Assembly: GCA_000824825.2 (NCBI GenBank)
Contig: LM655202.1
Coordinates: 217,235 to 281,234, forward strand
Reading direction: 5' to 3'
Source: Mesorhizobium sp. ORS 3324
GTDB taxonomy: Bacteria; Pseudomonadota; Alphaproteobacteria; Rhizobiales; Rhizobiaceae
Length of the DNA stretch: 64,000 bases
The position numbers were made by a program, and so were the translations under genes. The notes beneath the pieces were generated by a model. It made no database searches. It was not told the origin of the DNA and saw only the letters and a program-made list of their open reading frames with translations. Every line of letters begins with the position of its first letter. Within the stretch, counting starts at the first letter, position 1. Positions 51,302-60,446 of this stretch are shown one piece after another.

Positions 51302-51957
51302 TTTTTGTCGGGCTTGCGACTTGAACAGGCCGGCTCGCTCCACAGCGGCACCGGGTTCCAGCGATACTGGCCGAGCGCCGGCTTATGGTCGCCGAGATTG
51401 GGCGCGGTCTTCCAAAGCGGATAGTGCGCGGCCGATTGGACTGCCAGCATAAAAGCTGCATAAAACAGGGTTGGCCATTGGAGGCCTTCTCTAAGGTCTA
51501 TCTAGAGGCGGATCGCCAGCGCGATGCCGATCGGGAGCTGCAGCGAGTTCTCCGGGACGATCGGCTGCCCTGAGCCTGCAGGATCGATCAACAACCTGGC
51601 CAAGGGGGATTTTTGTGACTGAACAAGAGCAGATGGGTCCGGGCGCTATCGACAGGGCTCAACTTACTCGGATTGAAGCTGTCCACGAGGGGTTCCTGTG
51701 CACCACCTGTATCACCGCCGCGCTGCTTCGAGCGAAGCGCCGACAAGCATATTGCCGAGGCGCTGACCATTGACAACGGTGACGTTAATCCTCTGCGTCC
51801 ATCTGATCTCCGGTGCGGAGTGCGAGTTTATCAGGAAGGCGGGGTTGGACCCTTCGTCGAACGCTAAACGAGCATCACTATCCGACAGTATTCAATCCCA
51901 AACGAACGTCTGACGGTGTGGCGCTGGCAGTACCAAGGCTTGACGGGGGCATAACGC
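51302..51957. other. Gap between nifB promoter and tdh
   Basis: About 650 bp. A minus-strand open stretch of about 70 codons (51292-51501) reads like the tail of a protein (YAAFMLAVQSAAHYPLWKTA..GQYRWNPVPLW), but has no start and overlaps the NifA site. It is probably a relic that I cannot identify. No other feature is evident. Confidence 0.4.
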
Positions 51958-52992
51958 CTACCAATCCATCACCACCTTGCCCGAGCTGCCGCTCCGCATC
52001 GCATCGAACCCTACCTGAAAATCGTCGATCCCAATGCGGTGCGTGATCAGCCCCGACACGTCCAGCGGCCCCTGAACGAGCGCGATCATCTTGTACCAGG
52101 TCTCGAACATCTCGCGGCCATAGATGCCTTTCAGATGCAGCATCTTGAAGATGACCTTGTTCCAGTCGATCTCGAAGCCGGTGGGCGCGATGCCCAAAAT
52201 GGCGATCTTGCCGCCATTGTTCATGGTGTCGATCATGTCGCGGAAGGCGGGTGCGGCGCCCGACATCTCCAGCCCGACATCGAACCCTTCGCTCATGCCG
52301 ATCGAAGGCATTACGTCGCGCAGCTTTTCCTTCGAGGCGTCGACGACATGCTGCACGCCGAGCTTGCGCGCCAGTTCCAGCCGGACCGGATTGATATCGG
52401 TGATGACGACTTTTCGCGCGCCGACGCACTGCGCCACCAGCGCGCCCATGATGCCGATCGGACCGGCGCCGGTGACCAGCACGTCTTCACCGACCAGGTC
52501 GAAGGACAGTGCGGTGTGCACCGCATTGCCCAGTGGATCGAAGATTGCCGCGATCTCGTCCGGCACGTCATCGGGGATCGGCACGACGTTGTGCTGCGGG
52601 ATCGCCATGTATTCGCCGAAGGCGCCGGGCCGATTGACGCCGACGCCCAGCGTGTTGCGGCATAGATGCCCTCGTCCGGCGCGGCAGTTGCGGCAGTGAC
52701 CGCAGACGATATGCCCTTCGCCCGAGACGCGCTGGCCGACCTTGTACTCGGTGACCGCCGCGCCGAAATCGGCGACGGTGCCGACGAATTCATGACCAGT
52801 CACCATCGGCACCGGCACCGTCTTCTGCGCCCACTGGTCCCAGTTATAAATGTGGACGTCGGTGCCGCAGATCGCGGTCTTCCTGACCTTGATCAGCACG
52901 TCGTTGGGGCCGATCTCCGGCACCGGCACCTCTTCCATCCAGATGCCCGGCTCAGCCTTGGCCTTCACCAGCGCCTTCATCATGTTGGACAT
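51958..52992 (-). CDS. tdh: L-threonine 3-dehydrogenase
   Basis: NAD-dependent, zinc-containing medium-chain dehydrogenase that converts threonine to 2-amino-3-ketobutyrate, which yields glycine. The 344-residue product starts at MSNMMKALVKA (ATG 52992, AAGGAAGAAAAGA before it). Marks: catalytic zinc CGTDVHIYNWDQWAQ and GHEFVG, structural zinc cysteines in CGHCRNCRAGRGHLC, Rossmann motif GAGPIGIMG. The strong match to Tdh over the full length makes the call firm. It sits between nifA and nifB, an unusual place. No kbl (ketobutyrate lyase) gene is in the window. Confidence 0.93.
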   Translation of the reverse strand: MSNMMKALVKAKAEPGIWMEEVPVPEIGPNDVLIKVRKTAICGTDVHIYNWDQWAQKTVPVPMVTGHEFVGTVADFGAAVTEYKVGQRVSGEGHIVCGHCRNCRAGRGHLCRNTLGVGVNRPGAFGEYMAIPQHNVVPIPDDVPDEIAAIFDPLGNAVHTALSFDLVGEDVLVTGAGPIGIMGALVAQCVGARKVVITDINPVRLELARKLGVQHVVDASKEKLRDVMPSIGMSEGFDVGLEMSGAAPAFRDMIDTMNNGGKIAILGIAPTGFEIDWNKVIFKMLHLKGIYGREMFETWYKMIALVQGPLDVSGLITHRIGIDDFQVGFDAMRSGSSGKVVMDW

Positions 52993-53168
52993 TCTTTTCT
53001 TCCTTGGATCCGCCGACATCTGAGTGCGGATGCGGGCCTGGGCAGCCCCGGGAAAGAGAAACCGATGACGTAGCTCCCGCGCTTCAACATGCGTCGCGTC
53101 GAGTGGCGTCTCAAAGGCACCACTCGCACACGGCGCGAGGAGGCCTGACCGTTCGACGTCGCAGGCTT

Positions 53169-54929
53169 CTAGAACTTCTTCACCTCGATACCATGCCGAC
53201 GCAGGGCATAGCCGACTTGCCGTGGCGTGAGGCCGAGGATACGCCCAGCCTTGGCCTGAACCCAGCCGGCCTTCTGCATCGCGTCGATCAGCCGGTCGTA
53301 ATCGGTCACACGCATGCCTGGTGCACCTGAGGCAGGATCGTTCGGACCGCGGCCGTTGACGGGCACCGCTGCGCCCTCGGGGGCGCCGAAGCGCCTATCT
53401 CCCAGCGGCATTTCAACCGGCATCCTGTTGCGGCCGAATTCATCGCTGGCATAGCCGTTGTTTGCACGGTCGGCTCCTTTCCAGAGGAGGGAAGACAGGC
53501 ATTGGCTATTCTGGCAGGCAAAATCTGAAGTGGCGATCGTACTTGAACGCGCAAGAGTGGCCGTCCTTCGAACGCAGTTTTCCAGCTCACGGACGTTGCC
53601 AGGGAAGTAGCATTGCGAGATCAGGTCAAGCGCCGGCGGCGCGAAGGCGAGCTCGCAATGGTTCTCGCTATTGAATCGATCGAGGAAGGCCTTCGCAAGG
53701 CGTGGAATATCGCCAGGTCGCTCTCTGAGCGGTGGCAGCATGATTGGCACCACATTGATGCGATAGTAAAGATCGGCCCTGAACTCTCCGTTCACGACAG
53801 CCGTCTCGAGGTCCTTGTTGGTGGCGCATATGAGCCGGACGTCGACTGTTAGCGTCCTGGTGCCGCCGACGCGCTCCAACTCGCCTTCCTGCAAGACGCG
53901 CAACAGCTTTGCCTGGAAGGCAGGCGAAATCTCGCCGATTTCGTCGAGCAACAGGGTTCCGCCATTCGCTAATTCGAAACGGCCTGCGCGCTGCGCGACA
54001 GCCCCGGTGAAGGCGCCCTTTTCATGCCCGAACAACTCCGATTCCAGAACGCTTTCAGGCAGTGCGGCGCAGTTCAATTTGACGAAAGCCTTCTTGCTGC
54101 GAGCCGAAAGCTTATGGATGGCCTGCGCAAAAAATTCCTTGCCGGTGCCGCTTTCACCCCGCAACAGCACGGTAGAATTGGTCCTTGCCACGACCGCGAC
54201 GGTTTCAAGCACCTGCTTGAGTGCGGGACTTTCCCCGATGATCCCGTCGATTTTGACATGCGAATGCCGGGCAGGGCGGGTCTCTTTCTCGTCGACCGAT
54301 TTCTCCGGTCTCCGTTGCTCCTCGACAAGCCGCTGACCATCTGTGCTCAGGCTGCGATGGAGGCGGATGGTGCGGCCGACAAGGTTGGCGACCATCGTCA
54401 GGAAGCGTACGTCTTCGTCGCAACGCACGCTGGCGGCGCCGTCCCGGACACGGTCGATCGACAGTGTACCGAGGATTTCATCCTCGGCCTCTATTGGCAC
54501 TCCGATAAAGGTAACCGCCATGGTGGCGCGACTCGAAGCCGTTGGAAGATCAGCCTGAAACAGTTCGGACCTGCTGACATCGTGTACGACGAGCGGCGTC
54601 CCCGTAGCGACGATCCGGTCTACCACGGCCTGCGGTATGACGCTGCGCCACTCTGATTGACGTTCGTGGTTGTTGCCGGCGGTTGCGGCAATCTCCAGCT
54701 CTCCTTCCGCGTCCAGGAGGACCATTGCTCCATGACGCATTTGCACAAACGAGGAGAGTGCGTTGACGACATTGGCAAGCGTGATCTCCAGCCGCGTGGG
54801 AGCGGTCAGGATCTCGGATATCTCGTAGATTCCCCTGATCGGGATGTTCGGCTCGTGCATGGCTTTGATAGGTGCCCGTGCGTCGCGAAGCCCTACCTTG
54901 TGCTCCCGATCCCGCATTACTTGACCCAT
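53169..54929 (-). CDS. nifA: NifA, sigma54-dependent activator of nif and fix genes
   Basis: Master activator of nitrogen-fixation genes. The 586-residue product has an N-terminal GAF domain (about 40-195), an AAA+ domain (GESGTGKE, GAFTGA loop, LLLDEIGEI) and a C-terminal Fis-type helix-turn-helix (QAKAGRILGLTPRQVGYALRRHGI). Cysteines follow the exact C-X11-C-X19-C-X4-C pattern (from QCYFPGNVRELENC to CQNSQC), the mark of oxygen-sensitive rhizobial NifA. ATG 54929 has a clear GAGGTG ribosome site. It lies 154 bp after fixX, so it can be read from the fixA promoter, giving positive feedback. Confidence 0.96.
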   Translation of the reverse strand: MGQVMRDREHKVGLRDARAPIKAMHEPNIPIRGIYEISEILTAPTRLEITLANVVNALSSFVQMRHGAMVLLDAEGELEIAATAGNNHERQSEWRSVIPQAVVDRIVATGTPLVVHDVSRSELFQADLPTASSRATMAVTFIGVPIEAEDEILGTLSIDRVRDGAASVRCDEDVRFLTMVANLVGRTIRLHRSLSTDGQRLVEEQRRPEKSVDEKETRPARHSHVKIDGIIGESPALKQVLETVAVVARTNSTVLLRGESGTGKEFFAQAIHKLSARSKKAFVKLNCAALPESVLESELFGHEKGAFTGAVAQRAGRFELANGGTLLLDEIGEISPAFQAKLLRVLQEGELERVGGTRTLTVDVRLICATNKDLETAVVNGEFRADLYYRINVVPIMLPPLRERPGDIPRLAKAFLDRFNSENHCELAFAPPALDLISQCYFPGNVRELENCVRRTATLARSSTIATSDFACQNSQCLSSLLWKGADRANNGYASDEFGRNRMPVEMPLGDRRFGAPEGAAVPVNGRGPNDPASGAPGMRVTDYDRLIDAMQKAGWVQAKAGRILGLTPRQVGYALRRHGIEVKKF

Positions 54930-55083
54930 GGAAACACCTCAGGGGTTGTAAGGTGCCCCTCCCAAAGCGCCTTTCTTTCGACTCGCGATATCCTAGTATT
55001 CACGAGCCCCTGTTCAATTGCAAATTGTCATGCTGCTATCGCGTCCAGGTATCGGCTCTGGCAATGGCGCGGGCGTGCATGGG

Positions 55084-55377
55084 TCATCCGAACTTGAAAA
55101 GGACACCGAAGCCGCCCCGCGGATAATTCCACTCGATCTCACCACTGGCCTCGCACAGTATCCGACAGGTGCCGCACTCCATGCAACCGTCGGCGGTGAT
55201 CTCCACTTGGCCCTCGTCGGTCAATTCATAGCATTGGGCCGGGCAGACGCGGGTCAACGCGAGCAGGTTGGCGCTGGGCTTCTGGTGTCGTCGCACTTTG
55301 ATATGCGGACGCCCCGAATCGACCAGGTAGCGATTCTGGTAGAGCTTCTCCTCGATGCGTGACGCTGCGATTGTCAT
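55084..55377 (-). CDS. fixX: FixX, ferredoxin-like protein of the electron-bifurcating Fix complex
   Basis: The 97-residue product starts at MTIAASRIEEKLYQNRY (ATG 55377 with AGGAGAGACGAG). Cluster cysteines are in GCMECGTCRILC and CPAQCYE. It is the ferredoxin-like subunit of the FixABCX complex that passes electrons toward nitrogenase. It lies 10 bp after fixC. Confidence 0.95.
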   Translation of the reverse strand: MTIAASRIEEKLYQNRYLVDSGRPHIKVRRHQKPSANLLALTRVCPAQCYELTDEGQVEITADGCMECGTCRILCEASGEIEWNYPRGGFGVLFKFG

Positions 55378-55387
55378 CTCGTCTCTC

Positions 55388-56695
55388 CTAGCGCCAGGCA
55401 AATGTCAGGCGGACCATATCGCTCAGCAGCCCCCAGCGCGAACGCGCCTTGATGAAGGCAGTAGTGGTCGCTTTTTCCTTGTCGAGTTTCGGGGTGCCGT
55501 CGACCCGCATGAAGTTCTGGGCCGCCTGCGACATCAGCTGCGGGTAGGTGGTAAAGAAATTTCGTGAATTTGTGTGGAGCAGGTCCGGCATGTCTTTGTA
55601 TTTCTTCAGGTCTTTGATCACGAAAGACTTGTTTAACATGGTCTTGTAGAGAGCAAGGTTCTGTTTGGTCATGGGACGCTTGCGGCTCTTGACCTGCACG
55701 ATTGCCTCAGCCGCGATGCGGCCAGAGGTCATGGCGAGGTTCGAACCCTCGCGATGGACGGCGTTATTCAATTGCGCGGCATCGCCGACCACCACCCAAC
55801 CGTCGCCAAAAAGCTGCGGAATCGCCTTGTAGCCACCTTCGGGAATGAGATGCGCGGCATATTCTTTCACCTCTGAGCCTGCGATTAGCGGCCGGATCGA
55901 AGGATGATTTTTTAACGTGTCGAGTACGACGTATGGGCTCTCCATGCTCGCAGCGAAATCGGAAACAAGGCAGCCGATGCCCAGTGAGATCGACTCTCTG
56001 TTGGTGTAAAGGAAGCCGAGCCCGGCCATGCTGCGGGAGATCGTACCCACGGCCTCGATCACGCACCCTTCACCGGCCTTGAGGCCGAACCGCTGCTCGA
56101 TGACCTCTTCAGGCAGGAAATGCATTTCCTTGACGGCGAGCGCCACGGATTTCGGCCTCGGCATCTCGCGAAGCCCGGCGCGCGTGCCGAGCAGTCCGCA
56201 GACACCTTCTGCGAGAACGACAACGTCCGCGAAAATCTCTCCGCCGGTCCGGTCGGTGCGGACGCCGACCACCTTGTCCTTGGCATCGCGCACGAGTTCC
56301 GTCACGGTCGTCTCGCACAGAACCGTCGCACCGGCCTCGCGCACCTTACGCGAAAACCATTTGTCGAACTGGGCCCGAATGATCGTATAGCGGTTGGGCT
56401 TGGCCTCATTGAAGTCGTCCGACCGATAGTGAATCCCGGTGTGGGATGTATCGTCCATCACCCAAAGCCGCTGTTCGACCAAATGCCGCTCGAGAGGCGC
56501 ATCATCCCGGAAATCCGGGATGATCTCCTCCAGCATGTTCGCGTACATGATTGCACCCTGAACATTCTTGGAGCCCGGATATTCACCTCGCTCCAACTGC
56601 AACACGTTCAGGCCGTGGCTTGCCATGGTGTAAGCAGCAGCGTTTCCGGACATGCCGGCCCCAACAACGATGGCGTCGAATTTTTCCTTGATCAT
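55388..56695 (-). CDS. fixC: FixC, flavoprotein of the FixABCX complex
   Basis: The 435-residue product resembles the flavin part of ETF:quinone oxidoreductase: FAD motif DAIVVGAGMSGNAAAYTMA at the start and the second FAD motif DGWVVVGDAAQLNNAVHREGSNLAMTSG. It has no Fe-S cluster, which FixX supplies. ATG 56695 has an AGGGAGCTGG ribosome site, 10 bp after fixB; a GTG-type or longer start at 56716 is less likely. Confidence 0.96.
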   Translation of the reverse strand: MIKEKFDAIVVGAGMSGNAAAYTMASHGLNVLQLERGEYPGSKNVQGAIMYANMLEEIIPDFRDDAPLERHLVEQRLWVMDDTSHTGIHYRSDDFNEAKPNRYTIIRAQFDKWFSRKVREAGATVLCETTVTELVRDAKDKVVGVRTDRTGGEIFADVVVLAEGVCGLLGTRAGLREMPRPKSVALAVKEMHFLPEEVIEQRFGLKAGEGCVIEAVGTISRSMAGLGFLYTNRESISLGIGCLVSDFAASMESPYVVLDTLKNHPSIRPLIAGSEVKEYAAHLIPEGGYKAIPQLFGDGWVVVGDAAQLNNAVHREGSNLAMTSGRIAAEAIVQVKSRKRPMTKQNLALYKTMLNKSFVIKDLKKYKDMPDLLHTNSRNFFTTYPQLMSQAAQNFMRVDGTPKLDKEKATTTAFIKARSRWGLLSDMVRLTFAWR

Positions 56696-56705
56696 GTCCA
56701 GCTCC

Positions 56706-57815
56706 CTAGTTCGCAAGCTTATCGCGACTGTGGGGCGACAGCCGCCGCGTGAAGGCCTCCGTCAGTGCGGGAAGGAAGCGGATCGCGTCGGTGATGATCC
56801 CAAGGTGGGCGAAATCGAAAATCGGCGCGTTCGGATCGGTGTTGATAGCCACGATGAGATCCGCCCCTTCGACGCCAACCCGGTGCTGGATGGCGCCGGA
56901 AATTCCAGCCGCTATGTAAAGCTTCGGCCGGATGGTCTTGCCTGTTTGGCCGATCTGCCGATCAGCCGACAGCCAGCCCTTTTGGACCAACGGGCGCGAA
57001 CAGCCATGCTCGGCGCCGATTGCTCGCGCGAGATCCTTCACAAGCTGCAAGTTCTCCGCCGCGCCTAGACCGAGGCCTCCTGCAACCACAACGTCGGCAT
57101 AGGCAAGATTGGCCTTTCCAGACTGGCTATCCGGCAGGAAACCGAGGATTTTGGTGACGATGTCATCCTCGGCTACCGATAGCTTGTGCCGGATGATACG
57201 GCCGACCGGCTTATCCATCCGCTGCGGCATGGGCATGACCCTCGGTCGCACTGTTGCCATCTGCGGCCGGTAATTGAGCGTGTAGATCGTGCACAATAAG
57301 GAACCGCCGAACGTTGGACGGGTCGCAGCGAGCGAACCGTCCGTATCGACGTCGAGTTCGGTGCAGTCGGCCGTGAGCCCTGTCTTCAAGGTTGTTGCGA
57401 CCGAACCAGCAAGGTCCCTGCCGAGTGTGGTCGCCCCGAGAAGCAGGATCTCGGGTTTATGGGCATCGACCAGATCCGTCATCGCCTTGGTGAAAGGCTC
57501 GTTGCGATAGTCGGCAAGCAGCGGCGCCTCGACGTTGTAGACAAGATCGGCGCCATAAGCGAAGGCCTCGGCTACCGCAGACTGGGTGGTCTCTCCTGGC
57601 GGTCCGAGCACGATCCCCGCAAGCTCGACGCCAAGCTTGTCGGCGAGCTTGCGGCCTTCACCGAGCAGTTCGAACGATACCGGGTGGACCTGACCGCGCT
57701 CGAGCTCGATAAAGACCCAAACGTGGCGATAGTCTTTGAAATGGTCGGGCAGCTCCTTCTTTGTGCCGGCACGGCCGGAGGCAGGGCGAGGGGCTTCTCG
57801 ATTCGCGCTCGACAT
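56706..57815 (-). CDS. fixB: FixB, electron-transfer flavoprotein alpha-type subunit
   Basis: The 369-residue product is the large ETF-like subunit that pairs with FixA to bifurcate electrons from NADH. The FAD-binding C-terminal domain is clear (VVAGGLGLGAAENLQLVKDLARAIGAEHGCSRPLV, GQTGKTIRPKLYIAAGISGAIQHRVG, NTDPNAPIFDFAHLGI). Length is normal. It lies 15 bp after fixA. Confidence 0.96.
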   Translation of the reverse strand: MSSANREAPRPASGRAGTKKELPDHFKDYRHVWVFIELERGQVHPVSFELLGEGRKLADKLGVELAGIVLGPPGETTQSAVAEAFAYGADLVYNVEAPLLADYRNEPFTKAMTDLVDAHKPEILLLGATTLGRDLAGSVATTLKTGLTADCTELDVDTDGSLAATRPTFGGSLLCTIYTLNYRPQMATVRPRVMPMPQRMDKPVGRIIRHKLSVAEDDIVTKILGFLPDSQSGKANLAYADVVVAGGLGLGAAENLQLVKDLARAIGAEHGCSRPLVQKGWLSADRQIGQTGKTIRPKLYIAAGISGAIQHRVGVEGADLIVAINTDPNAPIFDFAHLGIITDAIRFLPALTEAFTRRLSPHSRDKLAN

Positions 57816-57830
57816 CGTCTCTCCTTGCCG

Positions 57831-58682
57831 TCATTCGCCGCCGTTGAAGGCGAGTTCCTGTTCCAGCGCTGGCCCGCGGGTTAAGATTGCGGCGATAAGT
57901 TCGTCAGCAAGATCACGCAAATTCCTCTCGGGGGTTTCGATAAGTGCCGCCTTTTCCGCCCGCGCTGTAGGGGCGAAAACGCGCTTGACGACCGTCGGAG
58001 AGCCGCGCAGGCCGCATCTGGTGAGGTCATCAATGCCGGCGTCGGCAGCACTCCATCTCAGGACCTGGCTGCGCGCGGCGTACAGGGCGTCCTCGAGCGA
58101 GCCCCGACGGATTTCGTTTGTGCCTTCCAGCATCGTGATGAGACAAGGTAGCCTGCTCTTGAGCATCTGCGCGCCGCCTTCACAGCGGCGCTCGACCTTG
58201 ATCTCGCGGGCATCAAGGTCAACGGAGGGGATTTTCGCGACGTAGGTGAGTTGAATGAGATCGAGGCGCTTGGCGATGCCGGGTCCGACCTGGGCGGTGT
58301 CTCCATCGATCGTCTGCTTGCCGGTGAAGACGATGTCTGGAGTGCCGAACGTCTCGCCAACCTTCGCGATTGCCTGGGAAAGAGCGTACGAGGTCGCCAG
58401 CGTGTCGGAGCCGGCAAAGTAGCGGTCGGTCAACAGCACTGCCCGGTCGGCGCCGTAACCGAGGGCCTTACGCAAGGCGTCCTCTGCCATGGGCGGACCC
58501 ATAGTGAGGACGGTGACCTCGCCGCCGTAGTTGTCGCGCAGTCTGAGCGCTTCTTCGAGGGCGAACAGGTCGTAAGGATTGATGATGGTAGGCACACCCT
58601 GGCGCATGATCGTGTTCGTGACGGGATGGACGCGTATTTGCGCCGAGTCCGGCACTTGCTTGATGCAGACTAGGATGTGCAT
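57831..58682 (-). CDS. fixA: FixA, electron-transfer flavoprotein beta-type subunit
   Basis: The 283-residue product starts at MHILVCIKQVPDSAQIRV, the standard FixA start (ATG 58682). ETF-beta marks include NPYDLFALEEALRLRD, GYGADRAVLLTDR and TGKQTIDGDTAQVGPGIAKRL. It heads the fixABCX-nifA group. A -24/-12 promoter lies about 50 bp upstream and a NifA site about 140 bp upstream, inside the gap after nifW. Confidence 0.96.
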   Translation of the reverse strand: MHILVCIKQVPDSAQIRVHPVTNTIMRQGVPTIINPYDLFALEEALRLRDNYGGEVTVLTMGPPMAEDALRKALGYGADRAVLLTDRYFAGSDTLATSYALSQAIAKVGETFGTPDIVFTGKQTIDGDTAQVGPGIAKRLDLIQLTYVAKIPSVDLDAREIKVERRCEGGAQMLKSRLPCLITMLEGTNEIRRGSLEDALYAARSQVLRWSAADAGIDDLTRCGLRGSPTVVKRVFAPTARAEKAALIETPERNLRDLADELIAAILTRGPALEQELAFNGGE

Positions 58683-58731
58683 TGGCGGTCCCTTTGGGCT
58701 TTTAACCGGGTGCGGGTCTGATCTGGTTGGC

Positions 58732-58747
58732 AGCACTATTCGTGCCA
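58732..58747 (-). promoter_or_regulatory. Sigma54 (-24/-12) promoter of fixABCX
   Basis: Minus-strand TGGCACGAATAGTGCT fits TGGCACG-N4-TTGCA with one mismatch and exact GG/GC spacing. It lies about 50 bp before fixA. Confidence 0.85.
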
Positions 58748-58820
58748 AATCGTTTTGCGTCCTCCTATTGCTGGAGGCTCTGTTGATTTCTCTCAGGGGC
58801 GTGTTCACGACGACCGGATG

Positions 58821-58836
58821 TGTCGGGTTCTCGACA
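58821..58836 (-). promoter_or_regulatory. NifA upstream activator site for fixABCX
   Basis: TGTCGGGTTCTCGACA is a perfect TGT-N10-ACA with inner symmetry, 74 bp upstream of the fixA -24 element. Its TGTCGGGTT start is shared with the 18-bp element at 62147-62164 and 26639-26656. Confidence 0.8.
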
Positions 58837-58861
58837 TTGTCGCGTCGCAACCATGTCACTC

Positions 58862-59242
58862 TCATTCTTTTGGGAACCGCTTCAGTACGGACTCGAACGG
58901 GACGAAGGTGCGTCCCGGCCTGGCGGGCTTGTTCGGATCGCGGTCTTTGAGCACCTTGAAGACCCGGTGCGTCAGTGGAGAGGAAGTCGCGAAGTCCTCA
59001 TAGGCGCGTTGCAACGTGGCGCGCACCCGCGCCGCGACTACCTGGTCGGGCAGATCGGATAGATCTTCTTCGGCAAGATATTGGCCCACGCGCTTCATGA
59101 TATGAAGCCGTGAGACATTCAGCACCTTTGGATCATAAGAGATCCCAAGGAGCGCGAAGAACTCCTCCGCGGCCGACAGGCCCTTCAGTCGCGCGAGGAT
59201 GTCGGTAACATCGATGGGGTGGCCGTCAGCGGAACAATTCAT
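58862..59242 (-). CDS. nifW: NifW, nitrogenase-protective protein
   Basis: The 126-residue product (start MNCSADGHPIDVTDILARLKGLSAAEEFF) matches NifW, which helps protect or mature the MoFe protein under oxygen stress. The stretch HIMKRVGQYLAEEDL..AYEDFATSSPLTHRVFKVL is typical. ATG 59242 has GGGGAGAG before it and overlaps the nifV end by 17 bp, so the two are coupled. Confidence 0.93.
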   Translation of the reverse strand: MNCSADGHPIDVTDILARLKGLSAAEEFFALLGISYDPKVLNVSRLHIMKRVGQYLAEEDLSDLPDQVVAARVRATLQRAYEDFATSSPLTHRVFKVLKDRDPNKPARPGRTFVPFESVLKRFPKE

Positions 59243-60446
59243 CGCACTCTCCCCGGTCGGACAACTGTGGTGCGCTGCGTACGTCTCCCAGCTGGCCTGG
59301 AACTGCGATATGCGCGAGGCGTGCCTCGCTGGACATCCCATCGTAGAGCTCGACCAGTTGAGTTGCTGTCACGATCGATTTCGTCTCGGCCGCCTTGCGG
59401 CGGACGCGAGCCACGATTGCGGCTGCCAAATCCGGGTCGAGATCGCGACCGCTTTCGCTCAGCACGCGGGCAATCGCGGTGGCGCCGGAATGCTTGCCGA
59501 TGACGATACGCCGGCAGCGGCCCACGAGTGCCGGGTCGAGCCCCTGATAGGCGCGCGCGTCATTCAGCAGCCCTGCGACATGAGTGCCGGACTCGTGGGT
59601 GAAAACATCGGCGCCGACGACCGGCTTAATAGCCGCCGTCTGCCGGCGGGCGGCGCAAGCCACCTGGGCGGCGAGGTCGGGCAATGCGGTCAGCTCGATC
59701 CCGGTATCGGCGCCGTCGATGACAGCCATCGCGGCTGCCACTTCTTCCAGCGCGGCATTACCCGCACGCTCGCCGAGCCCGAGGACGGTGACGGACGCAT
59801 GGCGCGCACCTGCGCGGATCGCGGCCAGCGTGTTGGCGGCCGCAAGGCCGAGATCGTTGTGCGCATGAAATTCGAGGTCGATTTCAGACTTTGCCTTGAG
59901 CTGGGCGACGAGTTCGAAAGTCGAGAACGGGTCGAGAATGCCGACCGTGTCGGCAAGCCTGACACGGCTTGCGCCGGCGCGCGCAGCCGTTTCGATGACG
60001 CGGGCAAGATAACCGCCATCAGCCCGCGAGGCATCCTCGCAGCCCACAGCGACGAAGAAGCCACTGGCGGCTGCGCGCCTCACCATATCCTCGATGAGCT
60101 GGAGCGCTCCCGCCTGATCGAGGCCGAGCTTGGCGGCAAGTTGGATGTCCGATGCAGGCAGCGACAGATTGACGGCGCCGACGCCGCTCTCGATCGCTGC
60201 ATCGAGATCCCGCGCCTTCATCCGGCACCAGGCCATCAGCCGAACCGGGAGACGCCGCGCGACCGCGGCGCGAATTGCTTCGATCTCGTCGGCGCCCATG
60301 ATAGGCGTGCCGATCTCGATCTCCGGGACGCCGGCTGCCACAAGAGACTCGGCGAGCTCCAGCTTTTCCGCCGTCGTAAAGGCGACACCGGGCGCCTGCT
60401 CGCCGTCGCGCAAGGTCGTGTCGTTGAGGAAGACATCACGGCTCAT
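59226..60446 (-). CDS. nifV: NifV, homocitrate synthase
   Basis: Condenses acetyl-CoA and 2-oxoglutarate to homocitrate, the organic part of FeMo-cofactor. The 406-residue product has the DRE-TIM metallolyase pattern: NDTTLRDGEQAPGVAF, the metal His pair in EFHAHNDLGLAAANTLAAI, and GERAGNAALEEV. Length and its nif position separate it from isopropylmalate synthase, as it lacks the long regulatory C-terminus. Its start overlaps the nifS stop (ATGA). Many rhizobia lack nifV and depend on plant homocitrate. Confidence 0.92.
   Translation of the reverse strand: MSRDVFLNDTTLRDGEQAPGVAFTTAEKLELAESLVAAGVPEIEIGTPIMGADEIEAIRAAVARRLPVRLMAWCRMKARDLDAAIESGVGAVNLSLPASDIQLAAKLGLDQAGALQLIEDMVRRAAASGFFVAVGCEDASRADGGYLARVIETAARAGASRVRLADTVGILDPFSTFELVAQLKAKSEIDLEFHAHNDLGLAAANTLAAIRAGARHASVTVLGLGERAGNAALEEVAAAMAVIDGADTGIELTALPDLAAQVACAARRQTAAIKPVVGADVFTHESGTHVAGLLNDARAYQGLDPALVGRCRRIVIGKHSGATAIARVLSESGRDLDPDLAAAIVARVRRKAAETKSIVTATQLVELYDGMSSEARLAHIAVPGQLGDVRSAPQLSDRGECDELFR

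Noticed and set aside
51292..51501. Small gene upstream of nifB
   Set aside because: The stretch looks protein-like but has no start codon with a ribosome site and overlaps the NifA site; treated as an unidentified relic.
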